64,000 nt of DNA from Lysobacterales bacterium (GCA_028289465.1 JANQPM010000119.1:1-64000), one strand, 5' to 3'. Shown: positions 52,719 to 62,909, numbered from the stretch's first letter. The notes: a model not told the origin generated them from the letters alone. Numbers and translations: made by a program.

Positions 52719-55700
52719 ATGATAAGACGTCGACTAGCGGTTAGTAATACGGCAGCTTGTTGGCTGAAACGTGGCAGCAGGATACTTGAGCCGCGAATAA
52801 GCAGATGGTCCGGCGCGGTTTTAGCGGTACTGCTGGCGACCTGTTTTGCATCCGGTGCGATGGCCAGTATCACGCCGATCGCCACGACCACGGCTGACTC
52901 TGCCGGTGAAGCGTCCAGTACGGTAACCGTTGCACGGCCGGCCGGCGTGGTCGCCGGCGATGTGTTGGTCGCATCGCTGGTGCTCGAGTCAAATGGCGAA
53001 AGCGTCAACGTGCCCAGTGGCTGGACCCTGGTCGGAGAGACCGATGTTCATTTCGCGATGGCGGTGATGTACCGTATAGCGGGTGCGAGCGAGCCGGCCA
53101 ATTATACGTTCACTTTTTCCGATGACGCTGAAAACATCGGGTCCATTACAGCTTACCGGGGTGTGGATAACACCAACCCGATCGGGGCAACGGCTGTCGA
53201 TACGAACGGCGGTACGTCCATGCTGGTCATGTCTTCGCTGACGACTACGACGTCCAATGCCTATGTGGTACGGTCGGTCGCGTCTGATAACAATGCCGGT
53301 TATACGCCGCCTGCCGGTTATACCGAGCGGGTCGACACCGACAGCGGCGGCAGCTTGTCACATGGCTATGCGGATCGAGAAATGGCAACGGCCGGCGCGA
53401 CCGGAACAGAAACCTATACCTATGGCCAGAGCCAGCCATTTATTGGTATATCGCTGGTTTTGAATTGCGCCCCGACCGCCGATTGGGATGATGCACCGAA
53501 CAGTTACGGCACCCTGGAGTCAGCCAACGGCCCGAGGCATACAACCAGCGCTTCGCTGTTTATCGGCTCATCCGTCGACGCCGATGCCGATGGTCAGCCG
53601 ACCTCGGCCGCCGACGGCGACGGCGCTGACGATGACGGCGCGACGTTTGCCGCGATCGGTCCGGGTAATGCAGCGGCGAGCGGTGTTACCAACACCTATG
53701 CCTTAAGTGTTGAAGTCACCAACAGTACCGGCGGCGATGCGATGCTGTCGGGCTGGATGGATTTGGACTGCAACGGCACGTTTGAAGCCGGTGAGCGGGC
53801 CACAGGCTGTTTCAAGTCAGCCGGTGCCAGCAATTGCAGCCCGACCGACAGCCGTGGTGCGGTCATTCCGACCGGCGCCACGCCGTCCAGCGGCAAAGGC
53901 GTGCTGTACTGGGACGGCGGGAATGCTGGTGCGCCGCTGATCAGCCAGATCCTCGCGGACAATACCTGCGCCAACGACACGAACGGCAATCCGGTGACAT
54001 TCGCCCGGTTGCGTTTAACCACGGACGCATCGTTCTTCAGCTTAAGTTCGCCGTCACCGCTGGGTTCGGCCGGCGATGGCGAGGTCGAGGGTTTTCAGGT
54101 ACCAATCGCTGCGAGTACTACGCCTGCTGTTATCGGCGAGGTTCAGGCCCAAGCATTCCAGGATGGCACGGTTTTCTCGTGGCTGACCGCATCGGAGACA
54201 GATGTAGCGGCATTCCGGGTGGAACGACGGACGGCCGCCGGCGATTGGCAGGTGGTGCATAGCGAGCCGTGGCTGCCGGCGCTGCTGAGTTTGCAGGGTG
54301 GGCGCTACCAGGTCCGCGATGCTACCGCAGTAGCCGGTCAACGCTATCACTATCGCGTGATCGAACAAAGCGGGGACGGCCGCCGCCAAAGCTATGGGCC
54401 GTATACCGTAACGGTCGGTGAGCAGACCGGCAAAGCGGTGCTGACCAATGGCTATCGCTCCGAGGCGCGTTGGGACATCGACCGGACCGCGGCACTGGCC
54501 GAAGCCCGTGAACTGGCAGCCCGGCGGCCATTCAAAGACCAAATACAGACGCTGGGCAAAGACTCAGGCATTCAGTTGCGGTCGGTGGCGGTAAGCCGGC
54601 CGAAGCAACTGAAACTGAGGGTTCAGGCAAGTGGCTTGTATGCGCTGCCGCTATCGACCCTGGCTAACGAATTCGGTTTTTCGGCGCGGACGGTGCGCTC
54701 CTGGCAACGGCGCGGTCTGCTGTCCCTGCAGACCGGCGGTCAGGAAGTGGCCTGGCGTGCAGATAGTAAAGGAACACTGTATTTCTACGGCGAAGCGATT
54801 GACAGCTTGTTCAGTGAGGAGCGGACCTATTGGCTGACGCGCCAGCGGCGTGGCTTGAAGATGAAGACCCTGACGGTGCACCGCGGCCGGCCGGTCAACG
54901 AGTCGTTTATCGCGAGCCGGCATGACGAACAGGATAACTTTGCATTCCTGTCGGCGACCGGTGATCCGCGATCGGATTACTGGTTCCGCGAGGCGCTGAA
55001 TACCACGGCAGCGAACCGGACCAAGGTGTTTGAGGTTGCAGCACCGGGCGCGAACAGCGCCGATGGCAGCTTGTCGTTGAACCTGTGGGGCGGGTTCGAT
55101 GCGACCCATGTGGTGGATGTGAAGGTAAACGGCGAAGCGGCTGGTACGGTTCGCTTTAGGGGCCGCCGAAGCCACCAGGCAAGCCTGGGTTTGCCGGCAT
55201 CGGCGTTCGGTGGAGAGACCCTGTCGGTGGAACTGACATTGCAGGATAGTCCGGGCAGGGGGTTTGATTTTATTCTGCTGGACAGTTTCGATCTGGACTA
55301 CCGGCGGTCCTATCGCGCGGATCAGGGAACATTGCGGTACTCGGCCGAGGCCGATACGAAAGTGGTGGGTTTTACCAGCCGGGTAATTAGAACCCTGGAT
55401 ATTACCGACCCTCGCCGGCCGGCATGGGTCAAGGGCGGTGCGCGCTGGAAACAAAAGACCGGCGAGTACGCGTTCCGTGGCAAACTGCCGCTCGGTGAAT
55501 ACCTGAGCACGGATCAGTTGTTGTCGCCGAGTCAGATCATCGCGGATGTGCCATCAACACTGAAGGCCGGCAATAACCGGGCGGACTACGTGATCATTAC
55601 CCATGCGGCCTTGCGCGACGGCGCCGAGGCGCTGGCCGATTACCGGTCTCGGGACCTCCGAACGCTGGTGGTCGATGTGCAGGATATTTACGACGAGTTT

Positions 55701-56567
55701 GCCCATGGTCTGGCGGACCCGGGAGCGATCCAGGCGTTTATTCGACAGAGCCAGCGCTGGCAGCGGAAGCCGCGCTATGTGGTCCTGGTCGGTGGCGGTA
55801 ATTTCGACTACCGGAATATTCTGGGGACCGGAACCAACTGGGTGAGTCCGCTGATGTGGGGCGGCGTGAACGGTCTGTATGCCAGTGATACCCTGCTGGG
55901 TGATGTGGACGGTGACGGCGTGCCGGAAGTCGCGGTGGGGCGCGTACCGGCACAGAGTACGGCCGAGGTGCTGTCATATGTCGACAAGGCCGTGGCCTAT
56001 GAGTCGAATGCGGTATCGCTGCCGACCCTGTTGCTGGCCGATAATGCGGACCAGGGTGGCGATTTCGGCTTCTCGACGGATGTGATCGGTCAGCAGGTAT
56101 TCGGTCCATCCGAGCAAGTGCACCTGCAGCACGATGCAGCCGCGACCAAGGCCGATCTGCTAAATTATTTGGATAGCGGCATCAGGCTGCTGAACTACGT
56201 GGGTCACGGCGGCATCGACCGGCTGACCAGCGAAGGCGTGCTGCTGAACCGGGATGCGGACGGTCTGAACAACGGACATACGCCGGTATTCGTCGGTTTG
56301 TCATGCATCATTAATAACTTCTCGGTACCGGCATTTGAGAGCCTCGGTACGCGGCTGGTAAACCGTGCCGGCGGCGGTATGGTCGCAGCCTGGGCCGCGT
56401 CGGGCGAATCGTTCAACGGGTCGGCAACGCGTCTCGGAATCCGTTTCCACGAAGAGTACACAGTGCGACCGCGGCTCGGCGATGCGATCGTCCATGCATT
56501 CAAGCAGGAGCCGGTGCTGTCATCGGTTTATACTTTGTTGGGTGACCCCGCCTTAGTGGTTCAGTGA
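52719..56567 (+). CDS. Large secreted C25 (gingipain-like) peptidase
   Basis: 1282 aa from ATG 52719. An N-terminal stretch is followed by a membrane or signal segment (WSGAVLAVLLATCFASGAMA, about residues 32-51). Then come a beta-sandwich region, a GEVED-like region at about 245-460 (DADADGQPTSAADGDGADDDGA, shown split: acidic Asp repeats, then GWMDLDCNGTFEAGER), a fibronectin-like part at about 475-560, and a long beta-rich middle. The C25 domain is at about 955-1280 (YVIITHAAL, KPRYVVLVGGG) with catalytic His in NYVGHGG and Cys in GLSCIINNF, ending LLGDPALVV. No sorting tail of the type IX system is seen, and it lies outside Bacteroidetes. Its place after the export genes suggests a role at the cell surface matrix. 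Confidence 0.82.
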   Translation: MIRRRLAVSNTAACWLKRGSRILEPRISRWSGAVLAVLLATCFASGAMASITPIATTTADSAGEASSTVTVARPAGVVAGDVLVASLVLESNGESVNVPSGWTLVGETDVHFAMAVMYRIAGASEPANYTFTFSDDAENIGSITAYRGVDNTNPIGATAVDTNGGTSMLVMSSLTTTTSNAYVVRSVASDNNAGYTPPAGYTERVDTDSGGSLSHGYADREMATAGATGTETYTYGQSQPFIGISLVLNCAPTADWDDAPNSYGTLESANGPRHTTSASLFIGSSVDADADGQPTSAADGDGADDDGATFAAIGPGNAAASGVTNTYALSVEVTNSTGGDAMLSGWMDLDCNGTFEAGERATGCFKSAGASNCSPTDSRGAVIPTGATPSSGKGVLYWDGGNAGAPLISQILADNTCANDTNGNPVTFARLRLTTDASFFSLSSPSPLGSAGDGEVEGFQVPIAASTTPAVIGEVQAQAFQDGTVFSWLTASETDVAAFRVERRTAAGDWQVVHSEPWLPALLSLQGGRYQVRDATAVAGQRYHYRVIEQSGDGRRQSYGPYTVTVGEQTGKAVLTNGYRSEARWDIDRTAALAEARELAARRPFKDQIQTLGKDSGIQLRSVAVSRPKQLKLRVQASGLYALPLSTLANEFGFSARTVRSWQRRGLLSLQTGGQEVAWRADSKGTLYFYGEAIDSLFSEERTYWLTRQRRGLKMKTLTVHRGRPVNESFIASRHDEQDNFAFLSATGDPRSDYWFREALNTTAANRTKVFEVAAPGANSADGSLSLNLWGGFDATHVVDVKVNGEAAGTVRFRGRRSHQASLGLPASAFGGETLSVELTLQDSPGRGFDFILLDSFDLDYRRSYRADQGTLRYSAEADTKVVGFTSRVIRTLDITDPRRPAWVKGGARWKQKTGEYAFRGKLPLGEYLSTDQLLSPSQIIADVPSTLKAGNNRADYVIITHAALRDGAEALADYRSRDLRTLVVDVQDIYDEFAHGLADPGAIQAFIRQSQRWQRKPRYVVLVGGGNFDYRNILGTGTNWVSPLMWGGVNGLYASDTLLGDVDGDGVPEVAVGRVPAQSTAEVLSYVDKAVAYESNAVSLPTLLLADNADQGGDFGFSTDVIGQQVFGPSEQVHLQHDAAATKADLLNYLDSGIRLLNYVGHGGIDRLTSEGVLLNRDADGLNNGHTPVFVGLSCIINNFSVPAFESLGTRLVNRAGGGMVAAWAASGESFNGSATRLGIRFHEEYTVRPRLGDAIVHAFKQEPVLSSVYTLLGDPALVVQ

Positions 56568-56621
56568 CCGCTTAAGGCTTCTTGCACCCTGTTGGGGCAA
56601 ACTGCTTTGTGCTGTCTTTTC

Positions 56622-56691
56622 CTGTAGGAGCGCCTTTAGGCGCGAAACCGGCTCTTATCCAGGAATTTCGCGCCTAGAAGCGCTCCTACGG
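56622..56691. repeat. REP-type palindrome pair
   Basis: CTGTAGGAGCGCCTTTAGGC (56622-56641) and its inverted partner (TTTCGCGCCTAGAAGCGCTCCTAC, 56666-56689, written here only by its positions and ends) form a large imperfect hairpin. The 5' GTAG tetranucleotide is the mark of REP elements mobilised by RAYT transposases. It sits between two convergent genes and may also act as terminator. Confidence 0.8.
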
Positions 56692-56706
56692 CGGCGGGCC
56701 ACAGAT

Positions 56707-57594
56707 TCAATCTTCCAATTCGTCGACGGTTTTCGGCCAGTCGTTTTTCAGCAGGCGCGATAGTGCGCGATCGGCCAGCAGCCGGCCCTCGTTCTGGCAA
56801 TGGGCGCAGTAGTTGGTTTCATTTGATTTATAGCGGATGCGTTGTATCGGTTTGCCGCAGTCGATGCAGGGTTGCCGGTATTTCCCGTGAACGGCCATGC
56901 CGGGTCGGAATGCGGTCACTTTGTCCGGAAAGCGGTCACCGGCTTCTTCGCGCAGGCGCTGTGTCCACTCGGCAATCACGCTTTGCGCCGCCTGGTAGAG
57001 CCGTTTGATCTCTTTTGCTTGCAATCGCTGGCTTTGCCGCATCGGAGACAGACGCGCACGAAACAGTATTTCATCGGAGTACGCGTTGCCGATGCCGCGA
57101 ATAATTCGCTGGTCGGTCAGCGCTCGTTTCAGCGTGTGGTTGTTTTGCGTCATGGCGCGCCGGAATTCGTCGGCTGAACACGCCAGGACTTCCAGTCCGG
57201 CGGGTAGTTGGGAATCGAGGTCCGCCGATTTCAGCACATGCAATGACGCCCCCCGCTTGCTGCCGGCTTCGGTCAACACCAGGCTGCCGCTGGAAAAGTC
57301 AAATACAGCCAGCGGGCCTTTCGGGCCTGGCTGCGGGGGCTTGCTGGTCCGCCATTTCAGACGTCCGGCAATCATCAGATGCAGCACCAGCCAGAGTTCG
57401 TTATCCAGGCCGATTGCAATGCGCTTGGCCAGCCGGCGGACCGCCGTGACTGTCCGGCCTTCGGCGCTGCTGATCGCCGGGTCGACGGTACGCAGCAGAA
57501 ACGGGCTGCCGAGGCGTACCGCGGTCAGCCGGGCGCCGACGATACGTTGTTCCAACGCTTCCCGGTAAACGGTGATATCGGGTTGTTCGGGCAT
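56707..57594 (-). CDS. Fpg/Nei family DNA glycosylase
   Basis: 295 aa from ATG 57594, giving MPEQPDITVYREALEQRI with the catalytic Pro2-Glu3 once Met is removed. The helix-two-turn-helix region is ALTDQRIIRGIGNAYSDEILFRARLSP (in pieces). The C-terminal zinc finger reads CIDCGKPIQRIRY...YCAHCQ. It excises oxidised bases and cuts the abasic site. PEQPD rather than PELPE at the start and LEVLACSADEF in the middle set it apart from classic MutM, so it may be an Nei-like or plant-Fpg-like subgroup. Confidence 0.88.
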   Translation of the reverse strand: MPEQPDITVYREALEQRIVGARLTAVRLGSPFLLRTVDPAISSAEGRTVTAVRRLAKRIAIGLDNELWLVLHLMIAGRLKWRTSKPPQPGPKGPLAVFDFSSGSLVLTEAGSKRGASLHVLKSADLDSQLPAGLEVLACSADEFRRAMTQNNHTLKRALTDQRIIRGIGNAYSDEILFRARLSPMRQSQRLQAKEIKRLYQAAQSVIAEWTQRLREEAGDRFPDKVTAFRPGMAVHGKYRQPCIDCGKPIQRIRYKSNETNYCAHCQNEGRLLADRALSRLLKNDWPKTVDELED

Positions 57595-57673
57595 GTTCTT
57601 GCCGCGGTGATCCGCTTGTCGGCAGCAGTTTACCCTAACCGCGGGCCAGTCGGTCCCGGCCCGCGATTGCCGC

Positions 57674-60217
57674 TTAGTTGAGGTTGGTACGGTCGACCAG
57701 TTGGCTGAAGAACAACGCATTGGCCAGCAGACGCTGTGTACCCCACCAGTAGCCCCGAAAGCTGGGGTTGTTCGCAATACGGACAATCAGACCGGCGCCG
57801 TGCCTTTCGGCGATCACCGCCGGTTGGCCTTTGACTTCGTCCAGCCGGTCTTCGCCGATAAAGCCGGATAGCAGCGGTTCCGCGTGGTAGGCCACGACAG
57901 TGGCGTAGGCGTTTTCCGACGGTTCAAGCAATACAGTGCCGTTACGGAACAGCGGCAGTTCCTTGCGCTGAAATCCGAAACCCAGCGGATGGCTGAGGTC
58001 GATATCGCTGCGCACGATGGCGCCGCCGATCACGCGCTGCGCCTGATCGTTTTCGAACTCGCCATAGGGCCGCCGCTGGCTGTCTTCCTGCTGTTCGTCA
58101 TCCACCGCTGCTTCGTGCTCGTCTTTCTGCGTTTTGGGCGCGTACAGCGATTCCGCCCAGACCGCGGCATTTTTAGTTGCGATCAACACGCCGCCCTGAT
58201 TGATCCACTGTTCGATCTTCGGCCGCAGTTTCGAGCCCGCAGCTTCATATGCGCCATTGACCATGATCAGATGGGTGTAATCGTTCAGCGGCAGACTTCG
58301 AAGCTGTCGGCCTTCGACCATCACTGGCGGCAGTCCGATGCGGGTGTCCAGAAAGTGCCAGATTTCGCCGGCTTCGTAGCCGTTTACGCCGTTCCCGACC
58401 CACAGCAGAGGTCTGACCGGTTCAAGCGCGCGTACTTTGTTTGAGCCGAGGTCGCGCCCGGTGGCTGTCAGTCCGGTGGAGATGCCATGTACCTCGATGC
58501 GATGGGTTTCGCTGGCCTGTCGCAGAATCTCATAAGCCCGGTCCAGTTCCGCGTCGGTCATTCGGCCGGTGGGTACGATCAGGCCGCCGCGTTTCAGACG
58601 CAGCGATCCCTGCGGGGTTTTCAGGTCCAGATCAACTTTGCTGGCCCGTACCGGGATTTCAGCGCGCAGCAGCGTTGTCAGTACCGCGGCGGTGGCCTGG
58701 TCCTCCCAGCGCAGTGCCCAGCCGACCAGGCCCTCGGGGTCGGGAACCCCGGCAATCCTCGGAGCTGCACTGCTGCCGGTCGACGGCGCCCGGCCGACTG
58801 CCGCGTAGGGCAGGTTGAACGCCAGGGGCAGGGTCCAGGTGGATACATCGTAGAAGGTCTCATCGACGAATTCGGTACGGGTTTCCATCAGCGCCTGAAG
58901 CAGGCCGTACTGGTCCTGTGCGTTGGAAATAAACCAGGATTTCCCGGCCGGGAATTCGGTGCCGTCCGTGGTGACGCTTTTGCTTAGCGGAGCAGCTTCG
59001 ATCTGGTGCAGCCGCAGAATCTCAAGGAAGGCCTGCATCCTGGTCGGGTCGTTGTCGTCGCCGACCAGCCAGCCGGCGTTGCGGTCGCGGCTGCGGCGCT
59101 GATTCATCTGCCGGTCAAAGCTCTGCTGGTAGGCATGCAGGCGATCTTTGAGCGACCACGCACCGCGCAGGGTGGACAAGGAGGTCGTCAAGTGGTTTTC
59201 TACCGCAAGCTTAAACGGCAGCGGTCCATTGGGCGTATCCATCAGGTGTCCGCGGGCCGAGGGCTGTTCGAACAGAATGCCGATGCTGCCGTTGATGTCC
59301 GGATAGGTTGAGCCCTTGCCATAGTAATAATCGTCGAATCGCTCTTCGGTGAAATAAAGCTGTCCGGTCCGGTCCAGGGCGGCCGCGTGAAATTCGGCCA
59401 GTGCATCGGTCAATTCGAAGTTCAACTTTGGTGTCAGCGGATTTTCCCGTTCCGGAACGCCCGGCTGGAAGAAGTAGTTTTCATTGCTGCCCTGCTCGTG
59501 AAAGTCCGTCAGCACATGCGGCCGCCAGTGGTGGTACTGCGGAATACGTGCACGCGACTCCGGGTGTTGCAGCAGCAGCCAGTCGCGATTCAGGTCATAC
59601 CAGTAGTGGTTGGTTCTGCCGCGCGGCCAGGCCTCATTGTGTTCGCGGTTACGCGGATCGTCGATCACATGTTTGCTTTTATGCGAGTTTACCCAGCTCG
59701 CAAAGCGGTTCAGGCCGTCAGGGTTGATGCTGGGTTCGATCAGAATGATAGTGTTGTCGAGCAGGGTCTGCACCCATGGGTCCTGGCTGGCCGCGAGGTA
59801 GTAGGCGAACAGCAGGCTGGCATTGCTGCCGCTGGCCTCGTTGCCGTGCACGCTGTAGCCCATCCACAGTACCAGTGGTCCTTCGCTGCCCTGGGATTGC
59901 AGGTGGCGCTGTCTGAGTGATTCCAGCCGAGTCTGGTTTTCGGCCGAGGTGACCGTCATCAGAACCAGTGGCCGCCGCTCGTGCGTGTGGCCGGTGATCT
60001 GCATGGAAAAGCGCGGTGATTGCTGCGCCAGGATTTCCATATACCGGACCAACTGGTCGTGGCGTACGTGCCAGTCGCCGACCTCCCAGCCGAGGACCGA
60101 TTCCGGAGTGGGGATGGCCGGATTCAGCGCCGCGTTCTCAGGCAGATATTCGGCGCTTGATTTGGCGGCAGCCGCCGTGGCGAAAAATAAACTTAACAAA
60201 ACGACAATGCAGCGCAT
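57674..60217 (-). CDS. M14 family zinc carboxypeptidase, secreted
   Basis: 847 aa from ATG 60217, which gives a clean signal peptide (MRCIVVLLSLFFATAAAA); the frame is open to 60304. The M14 zinc motif HxxE is in MGYSVHGNEASGSNASLLF, with RTNHYWYDLNRDWL and VLTDFHEQG (third ligand region) further on. The C-terminal 300 residues include a glutamine-amidotransferase-like segment (LIMVNGAYEAAGSKLRPKIEQWI, in pieces), common in this long M14 group. It is probably periplasmic and acts on peptides or peptidoglycan. Confidence 0.9.
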   Translation of the reverse strand: MRCIVVLLSLFFATAAAAKSSAEYLPENAALNPAIPTPESVLGWEVGDWHVRHDQLVRYMEILAQQSPRFSMQITGHTHERRPLVLMTVTSAENQTRLESLRQRHLQSQGSEGPLVLWMGYSVHGNEASGSNASLLFAYYLAASQDPWVQTLLDNTIILIEPSINPDGLNRFASWVNSHKSKHVIDDPRNREHNEAWPRGRTNHYWYDLNRDWLLLQHPESRARIPQYHHWRPHVLTDFHEQGSNENYFFQPGVPERENPLTPKLNFELTDALAEFHAAALDRTGQLYFTEERFDDYYYGKGSTYPDINGSIGILFEQPSARGHLMDTPNGPLPFKLAVENHLTTSLSTLRGAWSLKDRLHAYQQSFDRQMNQRRSRDRNAGWLVGDDNDPTRMQAFLEILRLHQIEAAPLSKSVTTDGTEFPAGKSWFISNAQDQYGLLQALMETRTEFVDETFYDVSTWTLPLAFNLPYAAVGRAPSTGSSAAPRIAGVPDPEGLVGWALRWEDQATAAVLTTLLRAEIPVRASKVDLDLKTPQGSLRLKRGGLIVPTGRMTDAELDRAYEILRQASETHRIEVHGISTGLTATGRDLGSNKVRALEPVRPLLWVGNGVNGYEAGEIWHFLDTRIGLPPVMVEGRQLRSLPLNDYTHLIMVNGAYEAAGSKLRPKIEQWINQGGVLIATKNAAVWAESLYAPKTQKDEHEAAVDDEQQEDSQRRPYGEFENDQAQRVIGGAIVRSDIDLSHPLGFGFQRKELPLFRNGTVLLEPSENAYATVVAYHAEPLLSGFIGEDRLDEVKGQPAVIAERHGAGLIVRIANNPSFRGYWWGTQRLLANALFFSQLVDRTNLN

Positions 60218-60356
60218 GGGTGTTTTCCAATCTTCTACGGACAAACAAATGCGCGTATTGTAGCCCAGCGGTACAATGAATGCCTGGTAAAGTGATTTCG
60301 GCATGATCCTTTGCGTTCAGCCGGTCAGAAAAAACAGTGAAAGCAGGACTTCATAG

Positions 60357-61460
60357 ATGAATCACCGAAACAGCATGCTATTCGTACTGACCTTGTGTTG
60401 CTCGATCGCGGCCTGCGCCGACGAGTCAAAACTGGATACCATTCGCCTTCCTGACGGATTTTCTATTTCCGTCTATCATGACGGTATCGACGATGCGCGT
60501 CAGATGGCTTTAGGCACTGAGGGTACGCTGTTTGTCGGCAACCGCAGAAAAGACAAGGTTTATGCGTTGCGCGATGAAGACCGGGATCATGTGGCCGACA
60601 AGATATACGTTATCGATGACGGATTGGCCATGCCGTCAGGGCTTGCGTTTCGGGATGGTGCGCTCTATGTTGCCGCGCTGAACCGTATCCTGCGCTACGA
60701 CGATATCGAAAACCGGCTGTCGAATCCGCCGGAACCGGTGGTGGTCAGCGACGCATTCCCGTCGGACACCCATCACGGTTGGAAATATCTCGGCTTCGGC
60801 CCGGACGGCAAGCTCTATGTGCCGGTCGGTGCGCCGTGCAATATCTGTGACCAGCCGGAGTATATGAAGATCAGGCGCATGAATCCGGACGGCAGCGAGC
60901 TGGAAGACTATGCGTTGGGGGTGCGCAACAGTGTCGGCATGGCATGGCATCCGCAAACCGGTGAGCTGTGGTTTACCGACAACGGGCGCGACTGGCTGGG
61001 TGACGATCTGCCATCCTGCGAATTGAATCATGCGCCTCGCCAGGGCATGCATTTCGGCTACCCTTATTGTCACCAGGGCGATTTGCCCGACCCGGAGTTC
61101 GGCCGTGGCCGGGACTGCGCGGATTACGTCGCACCTGCGGTGAATCTGGGTCCGCATGTCGCACCGCTGGGTCTGAAGTTCTACGCCGGCGATATGTTCC
61201 CTAAGGCCTACCACAATCAGTTGTTTATTGCTGAACACGGTTCCTGGAACCGCAGTGAAAAAATCGGCTACCGCATCAAGCTGGTGACCTTCAACACGGA
61301 CGGCAGTGTGCGCGATCAGCAGGTGTTTGCTGAAGGATGGCTGCAGGGCGAAGAGGCCTGGGGGCGGCCCAATGACCTGCTGGTCATGCCGGACGGTTCA
61401 ATGTTGGTTTCCGATGACGGCGCCGATGCGATATATCGAATTACCTATAGCGGAGAATAG
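60357..61460 (+). CDS. Sorbosone dehydrogenase-like beta-propeller lipoprotein
   Basis: 367 aa. Signal peptide ending in a likely lipobox (CSIAAC) so the protein may be a lipoprotein. The body is a six-bladed propeller of the PQQ-dependent sugar dehydrogenase superfamily: SDTHHGWKYLGFGPDGKLYVPVGAPCNIC (in pieces), GVRNSVGMAWHPQTGELWFTDNGRDWLGDD, FIAEHGSWNRSEKIGYRI. Oxidises sugars or aldoses with PQQ if cofactor is present; no PQQ synthesis genes lie in this window. Followed within 3 bases by the PEBP gene. Confidence 0.88.
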   Translation: MNHRNSMLFVLTLCCSIAACADESKLDTIRLPDGFSISVYHDGIDDARQMALGTEGTLFVGNRRKDKVYALRDEDRDHVADKIYVIDDGLAMPSGLAFRDGALYVAALNRILRYDDIENRLSNPPEPVVVSDAFPSDTHHGWKYLGFGPDGKLYVPVGAPCNICDQPEYMKIRRMNPDGSELEDYALGVRNSVGMAWHPQTGELWFTDNGRDWLGDDLPSCELNHAPRQGMHFGYPYCHQGDLPDPEFGRGRDCADYVAPAVNLGPHVAPLGLKFYAGDMFPKAYHNQLFIAEHGSWNRSEKIGYRIKLVTFNTDGSVRDQQVFAEGWLQGEEAWGRPNDLLVMPDGSMLVSDDGADAIYRITYSGE

Positions 61461-61463
61461 GCG

Positions 61464-62096
61464 GTGAAACTGTATTCAAACGATCTGCAGGATGGCATGC
61501 CTATCGACCCTCGGTTTGCATTCGGCCGTATGGACAGGGCTAATCATATGGCACTGTCAGACAACCGGAATCCGCATCTGGCGTGGCGGGATGCACCCGC
61601 AGCAACCGAGTCTTTCGCGCTGCTGTGCATGGATCCCGATGTGCCTGCCACGGCCGGCGATGTGAATCAAGAAGGCAAGCTACTGCCGGTGGATATGCCG
61701 CGCTGCGATTTCTGCCATTGGGCCTTGGTCGACATACCGCCGGGTTTGACCGAAATAGAAGCCGGTAGCTGCAGCCACGGAGTGACTGCCGGCGGCAAGT
61801 CCAACCCTGCAGGGCCGGCCGGCAGCCGGCAGGGCATCAACGACTACACCGGCTTTATGGCCGGTTCGGATATGGCTGGCGACTACTACGGCTATGATGG
61901 TCCGTGCCCGCCGTGGAACGATCTGCGATTGCACCATTACATCTTCACCCTGTATGCGTTGGATGTGCCGGGCCTGGATCTGGCCGATGGTTTCACCGGC
62001 CATGATGTGATCGCGGCGCTTCAGGGACGTGTGCTGGCCAAGGCCAGCATCGTTGGCACCTATACTCTGAATCCCGACGTTTCCGATAGCGTCTGA
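61464..62096 (+). CDS. YbhB/YbcL-type PEBP family protein
   Basis: 210 aa, GTG start with GGCG upstream, four codons after the preceding stop region. PEBP features: NPHLAWRDAPAATESFALLCMDPDVP, the CHWALVDIP loop, YGYDGPCPPWNDLRLHHYIFTLYALDVP (in pieces). It carries an insert around SNPAGPAGSRQGINDYTGFMAG. No signal peptide. Function of bacterial members is unclear (ligand binding). Confidence 0.87.
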   Translation: MKLYSNDLQDGMPIDPRFAFGRMDRANHMALSDNRNPHLAWRDAPAATESFALLCMDPDVPATAGDVNQEGKLLPVDMPRCDFCHWALVDIPPGLTEIEAGSCSHGVTAGGKSNPAGPAGSRQGINDYTGFMAGSDMAGDYYGYDGPCPPWNDLRLHHYIFTLYALDVPGLDLADGFTGHDVIAALQGRVLAKASIVGTYTLNPDVSDSV

Positions 62097-62117
62097 TTCG
62101 GCGGCCCGGGGCTTTCA

Positions 62118-62909
62118 ATGACCTTGCTTCAACTGCTGGTTCTGGCGCTGATCCAGGGTCTGACCGAATTCTTGCCGGTTTCGAGTTCCGCCCATCTGAT
62201 TCTCGGGAGCCGGGCTTTCGGCTGGCCTGATCAGGGCCTGGCCTTCGATGTCGCGACACACCTCGGCACGCTGCTGGCGGTACTGTGGTATTTTCGGCGC
62301 GATCTGGCGGCGATGGGTTCGGCCGTGCTGTCCGCGCGGCACGGGGATGCGCAATCCCGCCGGCTGGCCTGGCTGCTGGTTCTGGCCAGTATTCCGGCAC
62401 TGGTGGTCGGGGCGCTGGCGGCGGACTGGGTTGAAGCCGGCCTACGCAGTCCGGTGGTGATTGCAGTCGCAACCATCTTGTTTGGAATCGTGCTGTGGCT
62501 GGCCGACCGGTATGGTGCCCGGCGCTGGGAAGTGAGCGATATCGGACTGCGCCCGGCGCTGCTGATCGGCCTGGCCCAGGTATTGGCACTGATTCCGGGA
62601 ACGTCGCGTTCCGGGATTACCATTACCGCCGGCCGTGCACTGGGCTTGAAGGCGCCGGCTGCCGCACGGTTTTCCTTTTTATTGTCGATTCCGATTATCG
62701 CGGCGGCCGGCGGGCACGGTCTGTTGCGGGTGCTTCAGGGAGACGCCGGTATCGCTTTGCAGCCTTTCCTTTTGGCCGCGGCAATTTCCGCGCTTACCGC
62801 GTTGGCCTGTATTCATGTGTTCCTGCAACTGCTGGAACGCATCGGCCTGACGCCGTTTGTGATCTATCGGCTGCTGCTTGGCACGGTATTGCTCTGGCTG
62901 GTGCTGTAG
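62118..62909 (+). CDS. uppP: Undecaprenyl-diphosphatase
   Basis: 263 aa with eight hydrophobic helices. BacA signature: LIQGLTEFLPVSSSAHLIL, and LIPGTSRSGITITAG with the catalytic Arg and Ser. It recycles undecaprenyl pyrophosphate released by cell wall and polysaccharide polymerisation, so it serves the Wzx/Wzy system of this window as well as peptidoglycan. Confers bacitracin tolerance in other bacteria. Confidence 0.95.
   Translation: MTLLQLLVLALIQGLTEFLPVSSSAHLILGSRAFGWPDQGLAFDVATHLGTLLAVLWYFRRDLAAMGSAVLSARHGDAQSRRLAWLLVLASIPALVVGALAADWVEAGLRSPVVIAVATILFGIVLWLADRYGARRWEVSDIGLRPALLIGLAQVLALIPGTSRSGITITAGRALGLKAPAAARFSFLLSIPIIAAAGGHGLLRVLQGDAGIALQPFLLAAAISALTALACIHVFLQLLERIGLTPFVIYRLLLGTVLLWLVL

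Noticed and set aside
52719-56567. Type IX secretion substrate
   Set aside because: The C-terminus ends with the catalytic domain (LLGDPALVV) and has no sorting domain; no type IX genes seen.
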